Shown piece by piece: positions 17,452 through 26,650 of a stretch of DNA of 64,000 nt. The notes below the pieces were generated by a model. It saw only the letters and a program-made list of their open reading frames with translations. It was not told where the DNA came from and did not search any database. The translations under genes were made by a program, and so were the position numbers. Within the stretch, counting starts at the first letter, position 1, and each line of letters opens with the position of its first letter. Source of the DNA: Thermoplasmata archaeon (GTDB lineage Archaea; Thermoplasmatota; Thermoplasmata; Lutacidiplasmatales; UBA184); assembly GCA_030043855.1 (NCBI GenBank), contig JASHWW010000005.1, positions 1 through 64,000 of the forward strand, written 5' to 3'.

Positions 17452-18795
17452 TCAGTCGAGTTCGCTCAGGGGCCCGGTGATCAGGGGTACGAGGAACTCG
17501 GCCGGGTCGAGACCGCCGTGGGCGCCCGGTCGGTGATGCGGTCGCGCCGCGGCCCCCGGGATCGAGTAGGTCACGCCCGCGCCCGCGGGCAGGAGAACGA
17601 TACTCTCCCCGATGCGTTCGCGGAGCTCCGGATGGAACGGCGGGGGGCCGAACAGACCCCCGGCGATCGCTGCATCGACGTCGAGGTAGCCGGTTCCTGG
17701 GGGGAGGTGTCGGAGGAGAGCGTCCCGGAGGGCGTCCGCATGCCCGGGACGGGGGACGACGAATACGGCCCGCCGATCGCCGGCGGGAGGGCGAGCGAGG
17801 TGTTCGAGGATCGACGGTTCGGCATCGACCCGCAGGAGTCCCTGGGGCGGGATCGACACCTGTCCGTGGTCGGCGGTCAGGAGGAGGGTCGTGCGACGCG
17901 CGCGTTCCGGTGCGACGCGTCGCCGGACCGCATCGAGGATCCGGGCCACCTGCGCGACCTCGAACTCCGCCATCTCCCGGTCCGGGCCGTGCAGGTGCTC
18001 GACGGTGTCGAGCTCGTCCCAGTACAGGAACACCAGCGCGGGGGGCGTCGGGCGGTCGAGGAGTCTCCCGAGGACCCGGACGAGATCCCCCGCGGTCGCG
18101 TACGGCGCGAACTCCGCCCCGTCGTAGAGGGTGCGCGTGAACCCGGACCCCGCGTACGTTCCGCGGGTCACAGCGACGGCCGGAACCCCGCGGCGAAAGA
18201 TCGTTGGCACGCCCGAGATGTCCGCGGGCGTCCAGCCCGGGCCGACCAGGCTCTCGGCGTGCGGGTTCCCGAGGGGCGTCATGTGGAGGATCTCGGTCAC
18301 GGTCCCGAACCGAGGGAGGTACTCCCGGTGGCCGACGACCCCGGTGCGACCCGGGGGAGCGGCGGCCGAGAGGCTCGTGAGGGCGACGGTGGTGGTCGTC
18401 GGGAACACGGAGGTGATGGGGCGGGCGTCCAGCCAGGCGGGAGGGATCCCGGCTGGCCGGCCCGCACCGTCCTCACCGAACGGTGCGCCCCATCCGAGCC
18501 CGTCCACGATCCCGACGATCACCGTTCCCTCGGCGCGCCGACCGTCGAACGGGTCGAGGTCGCGCGCGAGCGGGGCGACCAGCTCCGACGCCTCGACGGA
18601 GGCTCCCGTCGCCCGCACCGCCGTGGCCGCCACGTTCGGGAGCGATCGGCCATCGAACGACGGAAGTGGAAGGCCGAGTGCGCCGATCGGGCGCAACAGT
18701 TGCGCCACGTCCTTCGCGAACGATCCGGACGTGGCCCTGACCTCCCCGGTCCGATGCGACGTGCGCGGGCTCTTAACCCCCGCCGACCGCGACAT
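17452..18795 (-). CDS. alkaline phosphatase superfamily protein (type I phosphodiesterase/nucleotide pyrophosphatase-like)
   Basis: A 447-residue metalloenzyme. The metal-binding start IVGIVDGLGWG, the nucleophile region SVFPTTTTVALTSLSAA (Thr expected), the FLYWDELDTVEHLHG segment and LLLTADHGQVSIP are all in the order found in nucleotide pyrophosphatase/phosphodiesterases. There is no signal peptide, so it is probably cytoplasmic. The ATG at 18795 overlaps the stop of the upstream polymerase gene by about 23 bp; a GTG at 18708 is an alternative start. The substrate (nucleotide, phosphonate or lipid phosphodiester) cannot be told. Confidence 0.78.
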   Translation of the reverse strand: MSRSAGVKSPRTSHRTGEVRATSGSFAKDVAQLLRPIGALGLPLPSFDGRSLPNVAATAVRATGASVEASELVAPLARDLDPFDGRRAEGTVIVGIVDGLGWGAPFGEDGAGRPAGIPPAWLDARPITSVFPTTTTVALTSLSAAAPPGRTGVVGHREYLPRFGTVTEILHMTPLGNPHAESLVGPGWTPADISGVPTIFRRGVPAVAVTRGTYAGSGFTRTLYDGAEFAPYATAGDLVRVLGRLLDRPTPPALVFLYWDELDTVEHLHGPDREMAEFEVAQVARILDAVRRRVAPERARRTTLLLTADHGQVSIPPQGLLRVDAEPSILEHLARPPAGDRRAVFVVPRPGHADALRDALLRHLPPGTGYLDVDAAIAGGLFGPPPFHPELRERIGESIVLLPAGAGVTYSIPGAAARPHHRPGAHGGLDPAEFLVPLITGPLSELD

Positions 18796-19936
18796 CGCCC
18801 GGTTCGTCGAGCCGACGCTGTCGTTGGTGGCGCGGCGTCAGTCGCTCCGTCCGCACCGAAACCGTGCGGACCGGCCGCCGCCCGTGGGCGCCGTCGGTCT
18901 CCCAGAGCTCGCGCGCGAGCCGGGTCGCTCCGTGCCGGAGCGCGGAGGCTCCTTCCTGCGCGCCCCCGAGCGCGCGGACGCGCTGGGTCCGGGTGAAGTC
19001 GGCCCATCGGAACGCCACTCCGACCGACCCGTACCGGAGATTCTCTCGGTCCAGGGCCGCGGCCAGGTCGGTCGCGAGCGCCTCGACGGCGTCGCGGATC
19101 GGCTCCCACGCCTCGAGGTCGGTCTCGAACGTCCGCTCCGACGAGCGGGAGTGCGGCTCCCACGCCTCCACCGGCGCTTCGGACGGGTGCCCGCGCGCGA
19201 GCAGGATCAGGTCGCGGCCGAATTGGCCGAGCGACCGGGCGAACTCCGACGGGGCGCGCCCCGCGAGCTCTCCCATCGTCGTGACGCCCCGCGCGCGAAA
19301 CGCCTCATCGGTCTTCGGGCCGACGCCCGGAACGGCACGGACCGGGAGGGGGGCGAGGAAGCCCGCGACGTCCTCGGGGGGAACGACCACGATCCCTCCG
19401 GGCTTGGCGCGATCGCTCGCGATCTTGGCGACGACCCGGGTCGTGGCGACGCCGATCGACGCCGGGAGTCGCAACTCCTGGCGGAGCTCGGCCTGGACGC
19501 GCAGGGCGGCCTCCCGCGCTGCCCCGGCGCCCGATGCGTCCACCGCGACGGCCGCCTCGTCGATCCCGTACGGCACCACCCGCACCGCGTGCCGGGCCAG
19601 GATCGTCCGCACGTCCCCCGCGATCCGCTCGTATTTGGAGAAATCCGGCGGAATCCACAGCGCGTCGGGGCAGAGGCGCGCGGCGATCGCGACGGGCATC
19701 GCCGAGTGGACCCCCGTCGCCCGGGCGGCGTAGCTCGCCGAGAGGACGACGCCCCGGGCTCGTCCCGACCCCGGCGGGGGACCGACGATCACGCGCGCCT
19801 CCGCCAGTTCCGGTCGGTCCCGGATCTCGCAGGAGACGTAGTAGGCGTCCAGGTCGACGTACAGGAACCAGGTCGGCGGCGGCGCGACGGTCGGCTCGAG
19901 GGTCGGTCCGGTCACCGAGGGCGCGGGGTCGCGCAT
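18773..19936 (-). CDS. dinB: Y-family DNA polymerase (DinB/Dpo4, Pol IV)
   Basis: A 387-residue translesion polymerase. The catalytic FLYVDLDAYYVSCE (metal Asp and steric-gate region), VVLSASYAARATGVHSAMP and VPYGIDEAAVAVD (second acidic site) are clear. The helix-hairpin-helix region follows (VRAVPGVGPKTDEAFRARG), then the little-finger domain. It copies past damaged bases. ATG 19936 is in the right place for the conserved N-terminus. It lies 26 bp downstream of a KaiC-like gene on the same strand and is probably in one transcription unit with it. Confidence 0.92.
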   Translation of the reverse strand: MRDPAPSVTGPTLEPTVAPPPTWFLYVDLDAYYVSCEIRDRPELAEARVIVGPPPGSGRARGVVLSASYAARATGVHSAMPVAIAARLCPDALWIPPDFSKYERIAGDVRTILARHAVRVVPYGIDEAAVAVDASGAGAAREAALRVQAELRQELRLPASIGVATTRVVAKIASDRAKPGGIVVVPPEDVAGFLAPLPVRAVPGVGPKTDEAFRARGVTTMGELAGRAPSEFARSLGQFGRDLILLARGHPSEAPVEAWEPHSRSSERTFETDLEAWEPIRDAVEALATDLAAALDRENLRYGSVGVAFRWADFTRTQRVRALGGAQEGASALRHGATRLARELWETDGAHGRRPVRTVSVRTERLTPRHQRQRRLDEPGDVAVGGG

Positions 19937-19962
19937 GGGAGACGCGGCGGGCGTGCGGCGGC

Positions 19963-20688
19963 TCAGCCGCTCCCGAAATCGACCGCCTTCGCGTCGACCG
20001 CGATCCCCTGGGGACCGATCGCGTACGGCTGGACCGTCCGGACGTGCGGGGTGCGGCGCATCTTGAGGACCCGGATCGAGAGTCCGATGCGGTGGCCGTC
20101 CGGTCCGGTGTTGTAGCCGAGCACGAGCACGCCGTCGGCGATGTACTCGGAGAGGCCATCGCGGCTTACCTCCGGATGGAGCGGGTCGGCTTCGGCGGTG
20201 AGGACGGTCGTAGCCCCCGAGGAGCGGCACGCTGCCGCGAGCGCGAACAGCGTCGCACGGCGCCCCGGCTCGTCGTCGCTGAGCATGTTGAGCAGGCTGA
20301 CCGAGTCGACGACGATCCGTTTCGCCCCGAGGGCGGAGAGCTCCTTCCCGAGCTCGCCCTGGATCCGGTGGAGGCTCTGGCGCGTCTCCTTGGGGTCGAG
20401 CCGCACCACCTGGAACGTTCCCTTCTCGACCGCCGCGTCGACCGGCCAGTGGAACTGGCGGGCGCTCTCGAGCAAGGGCGCCGTCTCCTCCTCGAGCGAG
20501 AGGAAGACCCCCTTCTCTCCGCGCTCCGCGCCCGAGAGCAGGAACTGGAGGCCGAAGCACGTCTTTCCGGTCCCGGGCAGTCCGGTCACGAGCACGACAT
20601 GCCCCGATGGGAATCCTCCGCCGAGCATCTCGTCCAGGCCCGCGACCCCGGTGGAGACCTTCGCGCGCGTCGGCTCAGATCCGCTCAT
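19963..20688 (-). CDS. KaiC/RAD55-type RecA-superfamily ATPase
   Basis: A 241-residue single-domain RecA-fold protein. It contains VSTGVAGLDEMLGGGFPSGH, a full Walker A (GLPGTGKT, Lys42), the catalytic glutamates in FLSLEEE and a Walker B strand KRIVVDSVSLL. It resembles archaeal KaiC-like/RAD55 signalling ATPases, whose partners are often regulators or repair factors. Its ATG (20688) lies inside the end of the upstream KaiC-like gene (14-bp overlap), and dinB follows closely, so the three form an operon. Confidence 0.85.
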   Translation of the reverse strand: MSGSEPTRAKVSTGVAGLDEMLGGGFPSGHVVLVTGLPGTGKTCFGLQFLLSGAERGEKGVFLSLEEETAPLLESARQFHWPVDAAVEKGTFQVVRLDPKETRQSLHRIQGELGKELSALGAKRIVVDSVSLLNMLSDDEPGRRATLFALAAACRSSGATTVLTAEADPLHPEVSRDGLSEYIADGVLVLGYNTGPDGHRIGLSIRVLKMRRTPHVRTVQPYAIGPQGIAVDAKAVDFGSG

Positions 20689-21589
20689 ACTGTGTGGTCA
20701 CCAACCCGTTCGCGGCGTTCACCCGGATCACGAATCGGCCGTTGTACTCGCTCGAACTGTGCGCGAGGACCGGCATGAACTTCTCGATCATCATCGAGCG
20801 CTGACGATGGGAGCGGGACGGGCTCGCCGTCCACCGGAAGTGGAGCACCCCGTCCACGGAGTCGATGATCGCCTGCTCGACCGACGGCGGCGCGACGCCC
20901 TCGGAGAGCACCAGGTAGACGATCCCGCCCCACTCCTTGGCCCGACGCCGCAGCCCCTTCAGCAAGGTCAGCATGTCGGTCGCCTCCACCCCGCGCCGGA
21001 CGACCAGGTCGGTCAGCGAGTCGACGATGACGACGTTGGAGGCGCCGAGTTCGTCGACCGTCTGCGCGAGCGCGGCCACCGGCCCTCCGTCGGGCGGTCG
21101 ACTTCCCTCCGACGGGCTTCCCAGCAACGGTCGAACCGAAGCCCATGCGGCTGGGACGACGGTGTCCTGGAAATAGGAGGCGGAGAGGTCGCGAAACGTC
21201 AGGTGTCGGAGGAGGACCTTCGCGTAGAGCGGCTCGAACGACCCCTCGACCTCCCCGATCACCTGGTCCTTCGACCGGCTCGTGCTGACGTAGACGACCG
21301 ACTCGGGGTAGACGAACGGACCCTTTGCGCTCCCCAGGAAGAACTGGTGCAGCCGCGGGTCGTCGTAGTGCAGCATCAGGTGCACGGCGGAGGTGAGCGA
21401 GAACTCCTGGTGACCGGCACCCGCCTCCCCGAACAGGAGGATCACCGAGCCGACCGGTACGCCGCCCGTCAAGAAGTCGAAGTCCGGCACACCCGTCGGG
21501 ATCCGGGCCGGCAGGCCGGCCAGGTCCGGGGGACGAGGCGCGGCCGGGTGGGACGGCATCACGAACGGGCGGGGTGCGTCCAACGCCAT
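20675..21589 (-). CDS. KaiC-like RecA-superfamily protein with degenerate Walker A
   Basis: A 304-residue relative of the KaiC/GvpD/RAD55 group. It has IPTGVPDFDFLTGGVPVGSV and a P-loop position reading FGEAGAGHQE, where the lysine of GKT is replaced by His and the Ser/Thr by Gln. The Walker B-like strand NVVIVDSLTDL is kept. The C-terminus has FRWTASPSRSHRQRSMMI and a final beta strand. Loss of the P-loop lysine suggests weak or no ATPase activity and a structural or regulatory role, perhaps as partner of the intact ATPase it overlaps. ATG 21589 lies 38 bp after the truD stop on the same strand. Confidence 0.8.
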   Translation of the reverse strand: MALDAPRPFVMPSHPAAPRPPDLAGLPARIPTGVPDFDFLTGGVPVGSVILLFGEAGAGHQEFSLTSAVHLMLHYDDPRLHQFFLGSAKGPFVYPESVVYVSTSRSKDQVIGEVEGSFEPLYAKVLLRHLTFRDLSASYFQDTVVPAAWASVRPLLGSPSEGSRPPDGGPVAALAQTVDELGASNVVIVDSLTDLVVRRGVEATDMLTLLKGLRRRAKEWGGIVYLVLSEGVAPPSVEQAIIDSVDGVLHFRWTASPSRSHRQRSMMIEKFMPVLAHSSSEYNGRFVIRVNAANGLVTTQYERI

Positions 21590-21627
21590 CGGGGGAGGTA
21601 CCGGGCGCGAGACGCGGACGCCCGGTA

Positions 21628-22962
21628 TTAGTAGGCTCGGCTCGACTCGTCCCCGCAGAGCGGCCCGCCGCCGCTCTTCAAGAATTCCCGCAGCAGGATC
21701 GTCGCGTACGCCCCCTTCGGGAGGGCGAACCGGAACCACACCCCGTCGCCGTCGGGCGCGAGACCGAGCGGTGGGCACGGGAGGAGGATCGGTCGCCACG
21801 CCCCGGCGCTCGCGAGTTCGGGAGCGACGGGGATCCCAAATTGCGCCGGGGCGACGGAGTCCGCGTCGAGGAGCTGGCGCAGGTGGTCCCCGGGCCGTCC
21901 GGCGCCGGGGACGGTGCCCGTACCGACCAGGGGACCGGCCACCGCCGCCCGTCCCCGCGCGACGAGCTCCGTGCACTCGACGACGTTGTCGTCCGTCACC
22001 GGGACATCGTCGTGACTCCGATAGGTGCCGTCCCGTCCGAGCCGGAGGATCCGGTCGCCCGGCACGGGCCGGTCGAAGGGAAGTCCCTCGGCTCGCCGGA
22101 GGACCATCCATCGGTTGAACAGATGCGCCTGGTAGGCGTGGACGAACAGCAGGCGGAGGTCGCGCGGGAGCGCGTGAAAGGCCCGCGCGGGCGGGTCGCC
22201 TCGGGCGAGTCGTTCGAGGATCGCCCGTTCGAACCGGTACTCCGGCGGGAACTCGGCCAGCGCCCGTCGCGCATCGCGATGCTCCGCGAAGGCGGCCCGG
22301 GCCGCGTCTCCGGCGCCTGGGGAACCGAAGTCGGGGCGGCCGACCAGGTACGTCTCGACCGCACGGTCGAGATCCCCCTGGACGACCGCGCGCCCGACGA
22401 CGTGCGTGATCGGTCGGACCTCCCCGAACCGCTGCGGACCGAAGAAGTTGGGAAATCCACCCTGGTCGCGGAGCGACGCCTCCGTGCGCCGATACGCCAC
22501 GATCGCCCCGTCCGGCGGGAGGGCCGTCCGTCCGACCCGGATCTCGAACGAATTTCCGTAGTGGTGGCCGAGCACCAACCCTTCCCGGGTCCGGTACGCG
22601 TCCCGCACCTCGACCCGGGGAAGTCCGAGGTCTCCGCTCGGGAGCGGTCCCCGGTACGAGAGCAGTCGATCGGCGACCGCGCGCCGGTCCTTCGTCCCCG
22701 ACCACTGGATCGACCGGGACGAGATCCCGACCCGCCGCGCGATCGCCGCCCCCAGCTCGTGCTGCTCCCAGCCGCGGCTCACGATTCGGAGGACGACCAC
22801 CCCACCGGCCGGGTCCGGTCGGGGATAGGTCGAGATCTCCCGGACGAGGAACTCCTCCCACGTCGTCTTGACATCGCCGACGACGCCCGCGGTGGACGTG
22901 AAGTAAAACTCGAGGCCCAGCGCGCCCTCGCTCGCCGGGGGCACGAGCGGGCGCGCCTCCAC
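21628..22962 (-). CDS. truD: tRNA pseudouridine(13) synthase TruD
   Basis: A 444-residue enzyme. The catalytic motif SGTKDRRAV (Asp nucleophile, about residues 92-99) is preceded by DFLVRE-like TTWEEFLVREIS, and GNSFEIRV and FPNFFGPQRFG are present as in archaeal TruD/Pus7. It isomerises U13 in tRNA. The insertion domain between the two halves gives the usual archaeal length. It starts at GTG 22962. It heads the leftward group with the KaiC-like genes and dinB and is divergent from the gene at 23020. Confidence 0.92.
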   Translation of the reverse strand: MEARPLVPPASEGALGLEFYFTSTAGVVGDVKTTWEEFLVREISTYPRPDPAGGVVVLRIVSRGWEQHELGAAIARRVGISSRSIQWSGTKDRRAVADRLLSYRGPLPSGDLGLPRVEVRDAYRTREGLVLGHHYGNSFEIRVGRTALPPDGAIVAYRRTEASLRDQGGFPNFFGPQRFGEVRPITHVVGRAVVQGDLDRAVETYLVGRPDFGSPGAGDAARAAFAEHRDARRALAEFPPEYRFERAILERLARGDPPARAFHALPRDLRLLFVHAYQAHLFNRWMVLRRAEGLPFDRPVPGDRILRLGRDGTYRSHDDVPVTDDNVVECTELVARGRAAVAGPLVGTGTVPGAGRPGDHLRQLLDADSVAPAQFGIPVAPELASAGAWRPILLPCPPLGLAPDGDGVWFRFALPKGAYATILLREFLKSGGGPLCGDESSRAY

Positions 22963-23019
22963 GCGCTGTCAAGTGGGGCGGTCATTATTACATCGCTCCC
23001 GGATACCGCCGAGGGCCCG

Positions 23020-23496
23020 ATGATCCAGGCGACGGCCCGGGTTCTCAAGAACGAGATCGAGATCCACGTCGGGGGCGAGCTGTGGACCGCCCGACCCGTG
23101 GAGGCGACGCAGGAGGGCCTCGGGCGTCGCATCGCGGCGCTGTTCTCCACCGATTACCACGTACTGCGGCCGGCGCCTCCGGACGAGGTGTACGCCACGG
23201 TTTCGTACCGTGCGAAAGCGGACGAGATCCGGATCCAGGCCGGCGAGGATCACTGGCGCACGCAGTCCTCGGCCTTCGGCCCGATGCTCGTGGAGTACGG
23301 GGGGATCCGGTACACCATCAACGAACGCTTGACCGGACGATTCGCGATCCTGAACGGGACCCAGCCGGTCGCGCTGGGGCAGCTCGGGTTCCGCTCGTGC
23401 GCGATCCGGGACTACCCGCCGGAGCTCGAGATCTTCTTGGGGCTCCTGTCGCTCGGGTACGTGATCCGGACGCTCACCTGGGAGATGTTCGGCTGA
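23020..23496 (+). CDS. hypothetical protein, possible LURP-one/tubby-like fold
   Basis: A 158-residue cytoplasmic beta-rich protein without transmembrane segments, ending in a hydrophobic helix (LEIFLGLLSLGYVIRTLTW). The alternation of strands and the NERLTGRFAILNG segment with a terminal helix vaguely recall LURP-one/tubby C-terminal-like proteins; this is a weak resemblance only. ATG 23020 is 30-39 bp downstream of a TATA-like gtcattatta (22981-22990). Confidence 0.55.
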   Translation: MIQATARVLKNEIEIHVGGELWTARPVEATQEGLGRRIAALFSTDYHVLRPAPPDEVYATVSYRAKADEIRIQAGEDHWRTQSSAFGPMLVEYGGIRYTINERLTGRFAILNGTQPVALGQLGFRSCAIRDYPPELEIFLGLLSLGYVIRTLTWEMFG

Positions 23497-23505
23497 GACC
23501 GACGC

Positions 23506-24918
23506 TCATCGGGCCGTGGGCGGCCCGCGAGGGGGGCGCGGCACCGTCGCGCGGGTGCCCCGATGCAGGAGGTGGCGGTGCGACGCCGTGTGCGGGAGCT
23601 GGAAGACGTGGTACGGGATCGGCAGGAGGAGCGCCCCGCCCGCCACCACGGTGAGCGCGGCGACGGAATACGCGAAGTGCACCCCGTAGGTCGCGTACAT
23701 CCATCCCCCCAGGAGCGTGCCGAGCAGACCGCCGGCCCCGGCGACCGCGTTGTAGAGGCCGAGCGCCCGCCCCCGGGCCGAGCGGCCCACCAGGCGGACG
23801 AGGAAGAGGGTGCTCGCGGTGCTGATGAACGCCCAGGTGACGCCGAGGAGCGCGTTCAGGAGCGTGAGCCACAGGAGCAGCGCCGGAGAGCCGAGGCCGA
23901 GGAGCACGTAGACGGGCCCCCACAGGAACAGCACCATCAGGAGGACGCGGCCGGTGAGCGAACCGAGGAAGACGTTCTTGGGCGAGTGGTTGTCGACCGC
24001 CTTCCCTGAGTGGAAGAAGAGCGCGGTCGAGGCCGCCGCCGAGCCGAGGTAGACGACGAATACGCCCGCGTCCGTGAAGCGGGCGCTCTGCCAGAGGAAG
24101 ACCGGGAACGGTCCGTAGAAGATGTCGAACCCGACGCTCATCACCCCGAGCGCAGCGAGGAAGAGGTACTCCTTGCCGGGCAGTTTGTCCTTCGACGGCC
24201 GGGTCAGGTCGAGGATCGACACCACGCGGAGGCGGAAGGTACGGATCCGCTCCACGACGCCGCGGTGCAGGTGGACCAGGTCGGAGACCGACCGCCGCTC
24301 GACGCGCGTCGTCGGTTCCTCGATCCACGCCCAGGCGACGAGGGCCGAGACGAGAGCGAGCGCGCCCGAGACGAGCAGGAGCGCGGTCATCGCGCCGATC
24401 ATCGGCTGGCTGCGGCCAATCACGAACAGCCAGACGAACCCGATCGCGAGACCGACCGTCGTCCCGAGGCCGGAGATTAGGCCGAACAACCCGATGTCGG
24501 TCGGCCACCACCGCTTGTGCCGCGTCTCGAGCAGCAGCATCGTGCCGATCGGGGCGCTGGCGGCCGAGGCGAGTCCCTCGACCACGTTGAGCCAGAAGTA
24601 GGTGACCAGCGAGTGGGCGAGCGCGATCAGGATGATCGAGACGCCGGTGGCGAGGAACGAGCCGACGAGGAAGTACTTCCGGTGGGCGATCCGGTCCGAA
24701 AGGTTCCCCCAGAGGATCGTGAAGGGAACCTGGCTCATCGCGCTCGCCGCGATGATGATGGTGACCGCGAACGCGCTCGCGCCGAAGTGCTGCAGCGCGA
24801 GCAGGGGGATCAGCGGGGTCGCGATCCCGTCGGAGATCGCGAGCGGCAGATAGGCGAAGAACCAGAGGTCGCTGCTGGACGGCCGGAGCACCGTGGGGGT
24901 CTTGATGTCGATCGACAC
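23506..24918 (-). CDS. MFS transporter
   Basis: A 470-residue membrane protein with about 12 hydrophobic helices. MFS motif A appears as GNLSDRIAHRKYFLVG after helix 2, and a second copy is partly recognisable in the C-terminal half (GRSARGRALGLYNAVAG). A central basic loop (about 200-245) separates the two six-helix halves, and the tail is long, basic and proline-rich. It starts at GTG 24918. The substrate is unknown. It ends 10 bp from the convergent gene at 23496. Confidence 0.82.
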   Translation of the reverse strand: MSIDIKTPTVLRPSSSDLWFFAYLPLAISDGIATPLIPLLALQHFGASAFAVTIIIAASAMSQVPFTILWGNLSDRIAHRKYFLVGSFLATGVSIILIALAHSLVTYFWLNVVEGLASAASAPIGTMLLLETRHKRWWPTDIGLFGLISGLGTTVGLAIGFVWLFVIGRSQPMIGAMTALLLVSGALALVSALVAWAWIEEPTTRVERRSVSDLVHLHRGVVERIRTFRLRVVSILDLTRPSKDKLPGKEYLFLAALGVMSVGFDIFYGPFPVFLWQSARFTDAGVFVVYLGSAAASTALFFHSGKAVDNHSPKNVFLGSLTGRVLLMVLFLWGPVYVLLGLGSPALLLWLTLLNALLGVTWAFISTASTLFLVRLVGRSARGRALGLYNAVAGAGGLLGTLLGGWMYATYGVHFAYSVAALTVVAGGALLLPIPYHVFQLPHTASHRHLLHRGTRATVPRPPRGPPTAR

Positions 24919-25019
24919 GGACCCCGACCCCGGTGTCTAGCTCGGAGCCGGGGGGCGGGGGATAAAGAATCGGTTCTTGGGGAAACGGAACGGCCCGGAT
25001 CGGCGTCCGAACGACGCGG

Positions 25020-25598
25020 TTACGCCGCCGGGACCTTCAGCTCCGCCAGGAGCTCTCGATGCTCCGCGTCGGAGATCCACTCGACCTTGAGATAGTCCCG
25101 GAGGAACGTGTCGGGCACGTCCATCGCGCGCGCCTCCTCCACGACGAAGCGGTACGCTTCGACCTCCGTCCACCGCTTCACGTAGCTCACGCCCGGCTCC
25201 CACAGGTTCGCCCCGCCCTGGCGCTGGAGGACGTGGCAGAGCTCGTGGTAGATGTCCATGAACAGCATCAGCTCCGGGCTCTCGCGCAGGTGTCCCATTC
25301 CGACGACGATGCAGTCGGAGGCGGAGACGACCGGCTTCCAGCCGCGGCTGCGGGCGAACCGGGGCACCTCGTGCGGCGCGACGTACATCCACATGTCCTG
25401 GTCGACGACCTGGACGCACGTCTCGTCGAACAGCTTGGTCCGTTGCTTCGCGTCGGTCACGAGCCGTCGCGCCGGCGGCAACCCGTCGAGGCCCGGGAAG
25501 ACGGCGAGGAGGGGATGCCGCCCCGGAGGGATCTCCCGCTGGACCCGGAATCCCGGAGGCACCGGCAGGGGAGCCGTCCGCTTTGGAGCGCGAGGCAT
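25020..25598 (-). CDS. predicted zinc metallopeptidase-like protein (HELCH motif)
   Basis: A 192-residue soluble protein with MDIYHELCHVLQRQGG, an HExxH motif of the gluzincin/metzincin kind, at about residues 118-122. A conserved Glu is expected about 20-25 residues later, and the VEAYRFVVEEAR segment supplies acidic candidates. The N-terminal part has basic and Pro-rich sequence. I do not recognise the exact family; SprT-like and ImmA/IrrE-like peptidases share this simple layout. ATG 25598 has a TATA-like ctttatctc (25620-25628) about 26 bp upstream on this strand. Confidence 0.65.
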   Translation of the reverse strand: MPRAPKRTAPLPVPPGFRVQREIPPGRHPLLAVFPGLDGLPPARRLVTDAKQRTKLFDETCVQVVDQDMWMYVAPHEVPRFARSRGWKPVVSASDCIVVGMGHLRESPELMLFMDIYHELCHVLQRQGGANLWEPGVSYVKRWTEVEAYRFVVEEARAMDVPDTFLRDYLKVEWISDAEHRELLAELKVPAA

Positions 25599-25636
25599 CG
25601 GACCCCGCGAACCCCGACCCGAGATAAAGGGACCCG

Positions 25637-26641
25637 GTGGCGAAGGAGGCGCGAAGCGCTTTCTCGCTCGCGCCCCTCGGTCGAGACGTGCCCGCACGGG
25701 CCCGAACGCTCACGTCGGTCCCGGGGCTCCGCGTGGGCCACGCCGAGACGGCCGACGGTAGCTCCGGCGTCACGGTGGTCCGGTTCGATCAGCCCACGGC
25801 GACCGTCGTCGACGTCCGGGGTGGTGCCTCGGCCACGTACGACACCGCCTCGCTCGCCGTCGACGCGACCTTCGGCCGCCGGTGGGCGATCTTCTTCTCC
25901 GGGGGCAGCCTCTTCGGGCTGGACGCGGCCCGGGGGATCCGCACCCGCATCCTGGAGGAGGGGGGCGGACACCGGGCGTTCCGCAACCCGACCCCGATCG
26001 CCCCCGTATCCGGCGCGGCCCTGTTCGACCTACCGGCCCGGCGGGGTCCGCTCCCGGAGTATCTCTCGCTCGGCTACGCCGCCGCGGAGGGGGCCAGCCG
26101 AGCGATCGTCCCCTTCGGACGACGCGGGGCGGGAGCCGGCGCCCTCGTCGGAAAGTATCTGGGCCGCGACCGGGCGATGCGCGGTGGGGTCGGCAGCGCG
26201 GCCGCCCGGGTCGGCGGTGGAACGGTCGGAGTTCTCGTGGCCGTCAACGCGGTGGGGGCGATCCGCGATCCGACCGACGGCCGCTGGGTCGCCGGCGCCC
26301 GGGGCCCTCGGGGTCGCGTCGTGCCGCCCGATCGACCGTTCCGTCGCCCCGAACGTACGACCGGCACGACGCTCACCCTGGTCGCGACCGACCTGGCGCT
26401 CGACCGACCCGCCCTCGCCCGGGTCGCGGCGATCGGGCACGCCGGCGTCGGCCGGGCAGTGGTTCCCTACCAGAGTTCGACCGACGGGGACATCGTCTTC
26501 GCGGCTACCACCGACCGGACGACTCCTCGTACGGCGATGGACCGCCCGGGCGCGGCAGCGGACCTCGTAGGCACCTGTGCGGCCGACCTCGCCGTGGCGG
26601 CGATCCTCGGGGCCGTCCGTTCGTCGAACCGACTCGGGTGA
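25637..26641 (+). CDS. P1-family (S58, DmpA-like) aminopeptidase
   Basis: A 334-residue Ntn-type hydrolase. TSVPGLRVGHAE at the N-terminus, VVDVRGGASATYDT, SGGSLFGLDAARGI and GKYLGRDRAMRGGVGSAAAR are hallmark stretches of the L-aminopeptidase DmpA/P1 family. Self-cleavage is expected before the Ser of GVGSAA (Ser187 from this start), which then becomes the nucleophile. It trims small N-terminal residues from peptides or amides. GTG 25637 is used here, but a GTG at 25688 also precedes the conserved sequence and fits the 25621-25630 AT-rich patch better. Confidence 0.85.
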   Translation: MAKEARSAFSLAPLGRDVPARARTLTSVPGLRVGHAETADGSSGVTVVRFDQPTATVVDVRGGASATYDTASLAVDATFGRRWAIFFSGGSLFGLDAARGIRTRILEEGGGHRAFRNPTPIAPVSGAALFDLPARRGPLPEYLSLGYAAAEGASRAIVPFGRRGAGAGALVGKYLGRDRAMRGGVGSAAARVGGGTVGVLVAVNAVGAIRDPTDGRWVAGARGPRGRVVPPDRPFRRPERTTGTTLTLVATDLALDRPALARVAAIGHAGVGRAVVPYQSSTDGDIVFAATTDRTTPRTAMDRPGAAADLVGTCAADLAVAAILGAVRSSNRLG

Positions 26642-26650
26642 TCCGCGGGA

